DNA of 64,000 nucleotides from Scatomonas sp963928055 (lineage in GTDB: Bacteria > Bacillota > Clostridia > Lachnospirales > Lachnospiraceae). The notes beneath the pieces were generated by a model. That model was not told the origin of the DNA. It ran no database searches and saw only the letters and a list, made by a program, of their open reading frames with translations. Shown piece by piece: positions 9,121 to 16,443 of this stretch. Every line of letters begins with the position of its first letter. Position 1 is the first letter of the stretch. A program made the translations under genes and the position numbers. The stretch is from the NCBI GenBank assembly GCA_963928055.1, contig CAWVDN010000001.1:496001-560000 (forward strand). The letters are read 5' to 3'.

Positions 9121-10263
9121 CTACCACCTGCTTTCAATCCATTCATAGGTCTCCCGTTCCGCTTCCAGGATCTTCTCCAGATCCGGATGTTCCCTCTTTC
9201 TGTGCTGTTCCATGGCTCCCTCTATGATCTCGTAGATTTCCAGGAAGCGGATCTTTCTCTGCAGAAATTTCGCCACAGCCCTCTCATTGGCCGCATTGAA
9301 GACCGTAGGCATAGTGCCCCCGGCCCGGGCGGCGGAAAGCGCCAGGGGAAGTCCCCGGAAGGTTTCGGTGTCCGGTTTTTCAAAGGTAATATCCGCCAGA
9401 GCGGCAAAATCCAGCCGCTCCCCCGGCAGAGGCCGCCGGTGGGGATAGTACAGGGCGTACTGGATGGGAAGATGCATATCCGGGGTCCCCAGCTGGGCCA
9501 GCACCGCCCCGTCCTGAAACTCTACCATAGAGTGGATCACGCTCCGCGGCTGCACCAATACCTGGATCCGGTCCAGATCCACCCCAAAGAGCCAGCGGGC
9601 CTCCATGACCTCCAGCCCTTTATTTACCAGGGTGGCGGAGTCCACTGTGATCTTCTGTCCCATGGACCAGTTGGGATGCTTCAGAGCATCCTCCACGGTC
9701 ACCTTTTCCAGCTGTTCCCGGGTATAACCTCGGAAAGGACCTCCGGAGGCAGTGATCAGCAGACGACTGACCTCCTTTTTATTTTCCCCGTGAAGGCACT
9801 GGAAGATCGCGCTGTGTTCGCTGTCCACCGGAAGGATCCGGTTCTGTTTTTCCGCTGCCAGCTTCATGATCAGATGTCCGGCCGTGACCAGAGTTTCCTT
9901 GTTGGCCAGGGCGATATCCTTCCCCGCCTCCAGGGCCGCCATAGTCGGCCGGATGCCGATCATCCCCACGATGGCCGTGACCAGCAGCTCCGCCTCCGGC
10001 AGCACCGCTGTTTCCAGCAGTCCCTCCATCCCGGATACCACCCGGGTATCCGTATCGGCGATCCGGATCTTCAGATCCCTTGCTTTCTTTTCGTCCCAGA
10101 CAGCAGCCAGCCTGGGCTGAAACTCTCTCACCTGCTTTTCCAGCAGTTCCGTGTTCGTACCGGCGCTCAAGGCTCCTACCCGGAGATCTCCCTGTTCCCT
10201 TACGATATCCAGGGTCTGGGTGCCGATGGAGCCGGTGGAACCTAAAATCGAAATGGTCCTCAT
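9121..10263 (-). CDS. dxr: 1-deoxy-D-xylulose-5-phosphate reductoisomerase
   Basis: 380 residues. It makes 2-C-methyl-D-erythritol 4-phosphate from DXP with NADPH, the first committed step of the MEP isoprenoid pathway. The N-terminal NADPH motif GSTGSIGTQT (8-17), the central metal/substrate motif 'DSEHSAIFQCL' (about 146), and 'NKGLEVMEARWLF' and 'HSMVEFQDG' are all present. Sitting next to uppS, which uses the isoprenoid product, it supports a lipid-carrier role for the cluster. The ATG at 10263 follows cdsA by 39 bp. Confidence 0.97.
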   Translation of the reverse strand: MRTISILGSTGSIGTQTLDIVREQGDLRVGALSAGTNTELLEKQVREFQPRLAAVWDEKKARDLKIRIADTDTRVVSGMEGLLETAVLPEAELLVTAIVGMIGIRPTMAALEAGKDIALANKETLVTAGHLIMKLAAEKQNRILPVDSEHSAIFQCLHGENKKEVSRLLITASGGPFRGYTREQLEKVTVEDALKHPNWSMGQKITVDSATLVNKGLEVMEARWLFGVDLDRIQVLVQPRSVIHSMVEFQDGAVLAQLGTPDMHLPIQYALYYPHRRPLPGERLDFAALADITFEKPDTETFRGLPLALSAARAGGTMPTVFNAANERAVAKFLQRKIRFLEIYEIIEGAMEQHRKREHPDLEKILEAERETYEWIESRW

Positions 10264-10302
10264 AGGCGTTTTCTCCTGTTCTTCCGCGATCCTGTGTTCC
10301 TG

Positions 10303-11091
10303 TCAGGTCAGGATCAGAGCCAGATAGTAGATCACCGGAGCCGTAAAGATCACACTGTCGAACCGGTCCAGGATCCCTCCGTGGCCCGGGATCAGCTTTC
10401 CGTAATCTTTGATGCCCATGTTCCGCTTCACTGCGGAAGCCGCCAGATCCCCCACCATGGAGATCAGGGCGCCCACGCCGCAGATCAGGGCGTATTCCAG
10501 CAGGGGGCCTTTGGTGGCGGCGGCGAAGAGGATCCCCAGGAGCACTGCTCCGGCCACGCCTCCCACGGCTCCTTCCACAGATTTTTTCGGGCTCAGGACC
10601 GGGGCCATCTTATGCTTTCCGATCAGCATGCCCACGCAGTAGGCGCAGGTATCGCAGCCCCAGGAGCAGAGGAAGATCAGCCATACATGAAAATGGCCTC
10701 CCGGCAGCATCCGGGCCTGATAAATGCAGGAGAGCATCACGCCTACATAGACGATGCCGAAAAAAGCCGCCGTGACCTGACGCGCGTGAAATCTGGGATA
10801 TCCAAACACATACACAAACATCAGGATCACCAGCCCGGCCAGCACCGCCGCCATCCGGTATTCCGGTCCCAGAAATACAACGCTGAGATAGTACAGGGCA
10901 ATGCCGCCATATCCCCCCAGTTCCAGCGGGGAAAGACGGTCTTTGCGCACCTCCATGGCTTTGTAGAATTCTCTGGCGCCGATAAAGGAAATCATGAGCA
11001 GAGTCGCGAAAAGAACCCATCCTCCCAGACCGATGGTCACAAGGGCAATGGCTACCAGCACGATCCCGCTGATCAATCTCGTAACAAACAT
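10303..11091 (-). CDS. cdsA: Phosphatidate cytidylyltransferase (CDP-diacylglycerol synthase)
   Basis: 262 residues and about seven hydrophobic segments. The family signature is complete near the C-terminus: S-A-V-K-R-x4-K-D-x-G-x2-I-P-G-H-G-G-x-x-D-R. It makes CDP-diacylglycerol from phosphatidic acid and CTP in the membrane, feeding phosphatidylglycerol and cardiolipin synthesis. It starts 12 bp after uppS, in the standard uppS-cdsA-dxr-rseP order. Confidence 0.96.
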   Translation of the reverse strand: MFVTRLISGIVLVAIALVTIGLGGWVLFATLLMISFIGAREFYKAMEVRKDRLSPLELGGYGGIALYYLSVVFLGPEYRMAAVLAGLVILMFVYVFGYPRFHARQVTAAFFGIVYVGVMLSCIYQARMLPGGHFHVWLIFLCSWGCDTCAYCVGMLIGKHKMAPVLSPKKSVEGAVGGVAGAVLLGILFAAATKGPLLEYALICGVGALISMVGDLAASAVKRNMGIKDYGKLIPGHGGILDRFDSVIFTAPVIYYLALILT

Positions 11092-11103
11092 CCCCTGCCC
11101 TCC

Positions 11104-11817
11104 TTACTCCTTCTTCTCTTTGACTCCGCCGTAGCGTCTGTCTCTGCCATTATATTTTTCGATGGCCTTGATCAATTCCTCTTTGTTAAAAGCCGGCCAG
11201 GGTACATCGGTAAAATAAAACTCCGTGTATGCCAGCTGCCACAGCAGAAAATTGGAGATCCTCTCCTCGCCGCTGGTGCGGATCATCAGATCCGGATCCG
11301 GGATCCCGGCCGTATCCAGGTAGGACTCAAAGATCTCCTGCGTCACCTTTCCTTCCGGCAGCTTTCCGGACCTGGCATCCTCCGCCAGGGCTGTCGCTGC
11401 CCGCAGGATCTCGTCCCTCCCGCCGTAATTCAGGGCGATCTGGAAGAACATCTTATCGTATCCGGCGGACATTCCCTCCAGTTCCTCAATGCTCTCCTGG
11501 ATATCGGGATCCAGCCGGGTACGGTCCCCGATGATCCGCACCCGCATCTGATTTTTTCTCGCGCTCCGCTCGCAGCGTTTCAGGTAGCGACGGAACAGGT
11601 TCATCAGCACTTTGATCTCCTCCTGGGACCGTTTCCAGTTTTCCGTGGAGAAGGCGTAGACTGTCAGATATTTTACTCCCATGCCGCAGATGATATTACA
11701 CATCTTCTCCAGATTGTCGCAGCCCACCACATGTCCGTAGCTCCTGGGCATACCCTTAGCCCTGGCCCAGCGGCCGTTCCCGTCCAGGATAATGGCTATA
11801 TGATTCGGCACGTTCAT
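11104..11817 (-). CDS. uppS: Undecaprenyl diphosphate synthase (isoprenyl transferase)
   Basis: 237 residues. The cis-prenyltransferase motif HIAIILDGNGRWA (5-17, with the Mg-binding Asp at 12) and the SxxNW-type segment 'YAFSTENWKRS' are present, as is the C-terminal 'RTSGEERISNFLLWQLAYTE' region. It builds the C55 carrier lipid for peptidoglycan and wall polymers. A terminator-like hairpin separates it from frr, which may lower its expression relative to frr. Confidence 0.97.
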   Translation of the reverse strand: MNVPNHIAIILDGNGRWARAKGMPRSYGHVVGCDNLEKMCNIICGMGVKYLTVYAFSTENWKRSQEEIKVLMNLFRRYLKRCERSARKNQMRVRIIGDRTRLDPDIQESIEELEGMSAGYDKMFFQIALNYGGRDEILRAATALAEDARSGKLPEGKVTQEIFESYLDTAGIPDPDLMIRTSGEERISNFLLWQLAYTEFYFTDVPWPAFNKEELIKAIEKYNGRDRRYGGVKEKKE

Positions 11818-11860
11818 GGACGATCTCCTCCTTTTTATCTTCGGAATATCTCCTCAACAT

Positions 11861-11892
11861 AAGAAAGGCTGTTACAATTACCTGCAACAGCC
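11861..11892 (-). terminator. Hairpin between frr and uppS (terminator or attenuator)
   Basis: On the minus strand GGCTGTT and AACAGCC form a 7-bp stem around a 12-nt loop, followed by TTTCTT. The short stem and broken T run suggest partial read-through into uppS. Confidence 0.55.
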
Positions 11893-11905
11893 CCCCTCAA
11901 GGCTT

Positions 11906-12457
11906 TTATACCGTTAAGATCTCTTTTGATTTTTCCTCGACGTTCTGATCGATCTCCTTGATGCGCTTATCTGTCAGCTTCTGGATCTCATCTCCCAGTT
12001 TCTTGATCTCGTCCTCGGAGACATCTTCTTTTTCCAGCTTCTTGAAGGCCTCGTTGGCGTCCCGGCGGATGTTGCGGATGGCTACTTTCGCGGCCTCCCC
12101 TTTCTTCTTCACATCCTTTACCAGTTCCTTCCTGCGCTCTTCCGTGAGCTCCGGGAAGACCAGCCGGATCACCTTGCCGTCGGTATTGGGGTTGATCCCC
12201 AGATCAGACATCTGGATCGCCTTGCAGATATCCTTGATGAGAGAAGGCTCCCAGGGCTGGATCTGGATCATTCTGGCCTCGGGCACTGTGATGTTGGCCA
12301 CCTGCTGCAGCGATGTGGCAACGCCGTAATAGTCCACCGTGATCCGGTCCAGAACGTGGGGATTGGCGCGGCCGGCCCTTATGGTGCCCAGTTCGCTGCT
12401 TAAATTGGCAAGGGTCTTCTCCATTTTTCCGTCATACTTCTTCACTCTTTCGTCCAT
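11906..12457 (-). CDS. frr: Ribosome recycling factor
   Basis: 183 residues, within one or two of the usual length. Typical features are the N-terminal 'M...V..Y..KMEKTL..L...L.TIRAGRANP' helix, 'NITVPEARMIQIQPWEP' and 'RLVFPELTEERRKELVK'. With EF-G it splits post-termination ribosomes. pyrH lies 28 bp upstream, and the two should be cotranscribed. The SD (GGAGGA) lies a good distance from the ATG at 12457. Confidence 0.97.
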   Translation of the reverse strand: MDERVKKYDGKMEKTLANLSSELGTIRAGRANPHVLDRITVDYYGVATSLQQVANITVPEARMIQIQPWEPSLIKDICKAIQMSDLGINPNTDGKVIRLVFPELTEERRKELVKDVKKKGEAAKVAIRNIRRDANEAFKKLEKEDVSEDEIKKLGDEIQKLTDKRIKEIDQNVEEKSKEILTV

Positions 12458-12485
12458 ATAAGTAAGATCCTCCTTCTCTGATCCT

Positions 12486-13184
12486 TTATTCTACCGTCAC
12501 AATGGTGCCCGTAGTATTTCCGTGGGCGGCGTTGACGATACTGTTTTCTTCATTCAGCCCGAATACGATCATGGGCATCTTCTGTTCCATGCACAGGATC
12601 GACGCGGTTAGATCCACCACCTGAAGCTTTTTGTCGATCACTTCCTGGATGGAAACCCGCGAATATTTCCGCGCTTCCGGGTTGTCCTTGGGATCGCTGT
12701 CGTAGACTCCATCCACTGCCTTGGCCAGAAGGATCGCGTCCGCCTCGATCTCCACCGCCCGAAGGACGGCTCCCGTATCCGTAGAGAAGTACGGATGTCC
12801 CGTACCGCCGGCATAAAACACAACCATGTTGTGGGCGAAATATTTGTTGCTCCTGTCCTTGGAGAAGGTCTTGGTGAATTCCCCGCAGATAAAGGGCGTC
12901 AGTACCGAGGTCATCATCCCCTGGGAGCGGAAGATCTCGGATACGTAAATACAGTTCATGACGGTGGCCAGCATACCGATCTGATCCGCCTTGGTGCGGT
13001 CAATGTTTTTGCTGCTCCGTCCTCTCCAGAAATTGCCTCCTCCGATGACGATCCCTACCTGGATTCCTTCCTCCACCAGGACCTTTACCTGCCTGGCGAC
13101 TCCGGTCACCACTTCCTCATCGAAACCGGTCCCCTTTTCTCCTGCCAGGGCTTCCCCGCTGAGCTTCAACAATATTCTTTTCAT
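12486..13184 (-). CDS. pyrH: UMP kinase
   Basis: 232 residues from the ATG at 13184, chosen because GGAAAG precedes it and because MKRILLKLSGEAL is the usual start; the frame is open further upstream but that part overlaps the promoter. It phosphorylates UMP to UDP with ATP. Amino-acid-kinase motifs GGGNFWRG, 'DTGAVLRAVEIEADAILLAKAVDGVYDSDP' (given here only as a landmark of about residues 120-150) and the C-terminal 'GTIVTVE' are typical. It leads the frr-uppS-cdsA-dxr-rseP run from its own promoter. Confidence 0.96.
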   Translation of the reverse strand: MKRILLKLSGEALAGEKGTGFDEEVVTGVARQVKVLVEEGIQVGIVIGGGNFWRGRSSKNIDRTKADQIGMLATVMNCIYVSEIFRSQGMMTSVLTPFICGEFTKTFSKDRSNKYFAHNMVVFYAGGTGHPYFSTDTGAVLRAVEIEADAILLAKAVDGVYDSDPKDNPEARKYSRVSIQEVIDKKLQVVDLTASILCMEQKMPMIVFGLNEENSIVNAAHGNTTGTIVTVE

Positions 13185-13227
13185 CCGGCTTTCCCTCGTT
13201 CCTTTTGTATTTGCGCTGTGGAAGGCC

Positions 13228-13247
13228 CCTCCGCCGGCCGGCGGAGG
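13228..13247. repeat. Perfect 20-bp GC palindrome in the pyrH leader
   Basis: CCTCCGCCGG followed directly by its reverse complement. In the pyrH 5' leader it would fold into a strong hairpin ahead of the SD. It has no T tract on the minus strand, so it is not a standard terminator; it may stabilise the mRNA or end lysC transcripts weakly. Confidence 0.7.
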
Positions 13248-13268
13248 ATCCCTTCGGGCTTTTATAGG

Positions 13269-13297
13269 ATTATACCATACTTTGCCTTTATTGTCAG
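13269..13297 (-). promoter_or_regulatory. Sigma-A promoter for pyrH operon
   Basis: Minus strand: -35 CTGACA (13297-13292), 17-bp spacer, -10 TATAAT (13274-13269). This puts the start near 13262 and a leader of about 78 nt. Confidence 0.7.
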
Positions 13298-13304
13298 TCA
13301 ATTT

Positions 13305-14627
13305 TTACAGCTGCGCCACTACGAAAATATCGTAGATGGCCCGGATGGCTGTCTCAAAATCCCGGTTTTCCACACCGATGATGATGTTCAGCTCGGAAGA
13401 TCCCTGATCGATCATCTTTACATTCACATGGGCATGGGCCAGAGCGGCAAAGATCCGGCCGGCGGTTCCTCTGGTACGGCGCATGCCGCGCCCCACCACG
13501 GCGATCAGGGCAAGGTCTGATTCCAGCTCGATGAGATCCGGCTGCACGGCCCGGTGCAGGCCGGCGATGACCTGCTGCTCCTTCGCTTCAAACTCCGCCT
13601 GGTGCACGTAAACCGTAAAGGTATCGATCCCCGACGGCGTATGCTCGAAAGATAAGCCGTTCTCCTCAAAGACCTGCAGCACTTTTCTGCCGAAGCCGAT
13701 CTCGGAGTTCATCATGGCTTTCTCGATGGTGATGGAAGCAAAGCCTTTTTTCCCGCCGATCCCGGTGATGGTATATCTGGGTTTGTTGCAGGTGCTCTCC
13801 ACGATCATGGTGCCGGGATCCTCCGGCCGGTTGGTGTTGCGGACGTTCACAGGAATCCCTTCCGCTCTCAGGGGGAAGATGGCGTCCTCGTGAAGGACCG
13901 TAGCGCCCATGTAGGACAGCTCCCGCATCTCCCGGTAGGTGATGGTGGAAATGGTCACCGGATTTTCCACGATATGGGGATCCGTCATCAGAAATCCGGA
14001 CACATCCGTCCAGTTTTCATAGATATCCGCGTGGACAGCCTTGGCCACCAGAGAGCCCGTAATATCCGATCCACCCCTGGAAAAGGTCTTGACAGAGCCG
14101 TCGGGCATCGCCCCGTAAAACCCGGGGACAACCGCCTGGGCGCAGGATTCCAGACGCTCCGCCAGCTGGCGGTCCGTCTTTTCTCCGTCCAGTTTTCCCT
14201 CCTGGTCAAAGGCAATGACCTGGGCAGCGTCTACAAACTCCGCCCCCAGATACTCCGCCATAACGATCCCGTTCAGATATTCTCCCCGGGAAGCGGCGTA
14301 ATCCTCCCCGGCTTTCTCCTCGAAATTTTTGCGGATGGTCTCAAACTCCTCATCCAGGGAAAGGTTCAGTTCCAGTCCGTCGATGATCTCCTGATATCTC
14401 TCTTTGATCTTCTTTAGGGCTCCCTGGAAATCCCGTCCCTGCTCCGCCATACGGTAGCAGCCGTACAGCATATCCGTCACCTTTGTATCTCCGTCAAACC
14501 GCTTGCCGGGGGCGGAGGGAACTACATATCTTCTGCCCTGGTCGGCCCGGATGATGGCTCCTACTTTTCGGAACTGTTCCGCGCTGGCCAGTGAGCTTCC
14601 ACCGAATTTTACAACTTTTTTCATCAT
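13305..14627 (-). CDS. lysC: Aspartate kinase (aspartokinase)
   Basis: 440 residues. It phosphorylates L-aspartate, the entry to lysine, threonine, methionine and diaminopimelate synthesis. The N-terminal KFGGSSLA motif (8-15), 'FSRGGSDITGSLVA' and the C-terminal pair of ACT domains (about 305-440, 'ITGIGGKKGFASITIEKAMM' and 'LALIAVVGRGM') are clear. The ACT domains imply feedback control by an end-product amino acid. The ATG at 14627 has GAGGAG 9 bp upstream. Confidence 0.94.
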   Translation of the reverse strand: MMKKVVKFGGSSLASAEQFRKVGAIIRADQGRRYVVPSAPGKRFDGDTKVTDMLYGCYRMAEQGRDFQGALKKIKERYQEIIDGLELNLSLDEEFETIRKNFEEKAGEDYAASRGEYLNGIVMAEYLGAEFVDAAQVIAFDQEGKLDGEKTDRQLAERLESCAQAVVPGFYGAMPDGSVKTFSRGGSDITGSLVAKAVHADIYENWTDVSGFLMTDPHIVENPVTISTITYREMRELSYMGATVLHEDAIFPLRAEGIPVNVRNTNRPEDPGTMIVESTCNKPRYTITGIGGKKGFASITIEKAMMNSEIGFGRKVLQVFEENGLSFEHTPSGIDTFTVYVHQAEFEAKEQQVIAGLHRAVQPDLIELESDLALIAVVGRGMRRTRGTAGRIFAALAHAHVNVKMIDQGSSELNIIIGVENRDFETAIRAIYDIFVVAQL

Positions 14628-14685
14628 CTGACGTTTCTCCTCAATTTAAGAATGCGCCGGCCGCCAGAAGCGTGCCGACGCTATT

Positions 14686-14714
14686 AATGTATCCTAAAAT
14701 CCTCTCTCCGTCAA
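14686..14714 (-). promoter_or_regulatory. Probable promoter for lysC
   Basis: Minus strand: -35 TTGACG (14714-14709), 17-bp spacer, -10 TACATT (14691-14686); about 59 bp upstream of the ATG. Confidence 0.5.
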
Positions 14715-14728
14715 GACGGAACCGGGTC

Positions 14729-15898
14729 TCATGCCCTGAAGATGCCGCTTTTCTCCATACGCTCCATGGCTTCCCGAAGTTCTTCTTCATCCTTTACCAG
14801 GGCGATCCTTACATACCCCTCCCCGGAGGCGCCGAAAGCGCTGCCCGGGGTCACCAGGACACCCGCCTTCTCCAGAAGATCCTGCACGAACTCCACGGAA
14901 GTTTCGTAATGATCCGGGATCCTGGCCCACACGAACATGGTGCCGGGGCAGCGGTCCACCTTCCAGCCTATGGCTGTGCAGCCGTCGCAGAAGCAGTCCC
15001 TCCGCCTCCGGTAAGCCTCCCGCGTGGTCTCCACACAGGACTGATCCCCGGTAACAGCGGCAATGGCCGCCTTCTGCACCGGGAGAAAGATCCCGTAATC
15101 CATGTTGGATTTCAGCTTTGCCAGTTTTTCCACCACTTCCCGGTTTCCGATGCAGAAACCGATGCGCGCCCCGGCCAGGCCATAGGTTTTAGACAGGGAG
15201 TTAAACTCCACTCCTACCTCTTTCGCCCCGGGATGGGCCAGAAAACTTCCGGTGGGTTCCCGGTCAAAGACCAGCTCGCTGTAGGCATTATCGTGGAGCA
15301 CAATGATCTGATGCTTTCTGGCGAAAGCGATGCATTTCTCATACCACCAGTCCGGAGCCAGAGCCGTCGTGGGATTGTTTGGATAGGAGACCACCATGAG
15401 CCGGGCTTTTTCCGCCACTTCCTCAGGGATCTCGTCAAAATCGATCAGATAGTCTTTTTCCTTATGCAGCGTCATGGGATAAAGTTCCGCGCCGGCGATG
15501 GTAGGGCCATCGCCGAAAATGGGATAACAGGGATCCGGCACCAGGACTACATCTCCGGGATCGGTCACGGCCAGGGCGATGTGGGCCAGTCCCTCCTGGG
15601 AGCCCAGAAGTCCCACCACCTCATGGTCCGGATCGATCTCCACATGATACCTGCGGCGGTACCAATCCGCCACCGCCTGGTGCAGCTCATCCAGATCCTT
15701 AATGGCGTAGACGTAATTCCGTTCATCGGCCGCGGCCTCCAGCAGGGCTCTGCGGATATGGGGCGCCGGCGGGATATTGGGAGCGCCTACGCTCAGGTCC
15801 GTCACTTTGCGGCCCCGGGCCTCCAGCTCCAGCTTTTTATTGAGGAGCGTGGTAAAAATATTCTCCCCGAAATGATCCATTCGCTTTGAAAACTGCAT
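14729..15898 (-). CDS. PLP-dependent class I aminotransferase (aspartate / LL-DAP type)
   Basis: 389 residues. Fold-type I aminotransferase with the cofactor lysine in SLSKTYGLAGARIGF (about 235-249), the 'YPNNPT' motif and the C-terminal 'GYVRIALV' arginine motif. Closest in feel to the group annotated as LL-diaminopimelate aminotransferase-like or aspartate aminotransferase in Clostridia; the exact substrate cannot be set from sequence. Its neighbour lysC, although under its own promoter, makes a link with aspartate-family amino acids plausible. It starts 2 bp after the DUF5662 stop, so it is translated from the GH13-DUF5662 transcript. Confidence 0.88.
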   Translation of the reverse strand: MQFSKRMDHFGENIFTTLLNKKLELEARGRKVTDLSVGAPNIPPAPHIRRALLEAAADERNYVYAIKDLDELHQAVADWYRRRYHVEIDPDHEVVGLLGSQEGLAHIALAVTDPGDVVLVPDPCYPIFGDGPTIAGAELYPMTLHKEKDYLIDFDEIPEEVAEKARLMVVSYPNNPTTALAPDWWYEKCIAFARKHQIIVLHDNAYSELVFDREPTGSFLAHPGAKEVGVEFNSLSKTYGLAGARIGFCIGNREVVEKLAKLKSNMDYGIFLPVQKAAIAAVTGDQSCVETTREAYRRRRDCFCDGCTAIGWKVDRCPGTMFVWARIPDHYETSVEFVQDLLEKAGVLVTPGSAFGASGEGYVRIALVKDEEELREAMERMEKSGIFRA

Positions 15899-15900
15899 GG

Positions 15901-16440
15901 TTACTTACCTTCCTTCAGAAATATCTCTTTTATGTAGCGGAGCGTTCTCTTCTCTCCTTTTTCCGCCAGCATGCCCAGCAGAAATTCCAGCTGTTCTTTC
16001 GTCTCCTCATGGACAAACCAGAGATGATCCTTTCCCCGCATGTAGTATTCATAAGGAGCCCGGTCCGTGTAGGCTTTTCCCAGATAGACCCGGGAGGCGC
16101 TGATCCGGTCCATGATCATCTCCGCCACGTAGTTTCTGGGAACCGGCACCCCTTTGATGACCGTATCACACCGGATCCCGTAATCGATCCAGTACTCGAA
16201 ATGGTGCTTATTTCTCCCCTTGTGATGGAGCCATGCCAAGGAGACCCCCGTATCCTCCCGCTCCGCGTTGTTGGGACTCCGGGTTCCCTGCCAGTAGCGG
16301 CATCCCTTGGAAAACTCCGTCCAGGAATATTTGGAAAGATCGTGGGCCAGCCCCTGGCGGATCAGCCCGATCCGGAAACAGTAACGCATCACCAGCAGTT
16401 TGTGGCTGGTGATGGTCTTAAAATGATGCCATATATGCAT
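15901..16440 (-). CDS. DUF5662 family protein
   Basis: 179 residues, unknown function. The sequence is rich in His, Trp and Tyr, with 'WHHFKTITSHKLLV', 'GLAHDLSKYSWTEF', 'HHKGRNKHHFEYWIDY' and 'EMIMDRISASRVYLGK', a pattern typical of DUF5662. The conserved H-D and HH...H sets suggest a metal site like that of HD-type proteins, but this is inference. It has no signal or membrane segment. It sits 3 bp behind the GlgX-like gene and 2 bp ahead of the aminotransferase. Confidence 0.8.
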   Translation of the reverse strand: MHIWHHFKTITSHKLLVMRYCFRIGLIRQGLAHDLSKYSWTEFSKGCRYWQGTRSPNNAEREDTGVSLAWLHHKGRNKHHFEYWIDYGIRCDTVIKGVPVPRNYVAEMIMDRISASRVYLGKAYTDRAPYEYYMRGKDHLWFVHEETKEQLEFLLGMLAEKGEKRTLRYIKEIFLKEGK

Positions 16441-16443
16441 ATC

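Noticed and set aside
7747..10245. Plus-strand ORF of 832 codons
   Set aside because: Exact antisense of rseP and dxr, with a His/Gln/Arg-rich translation typical of shadow frames.
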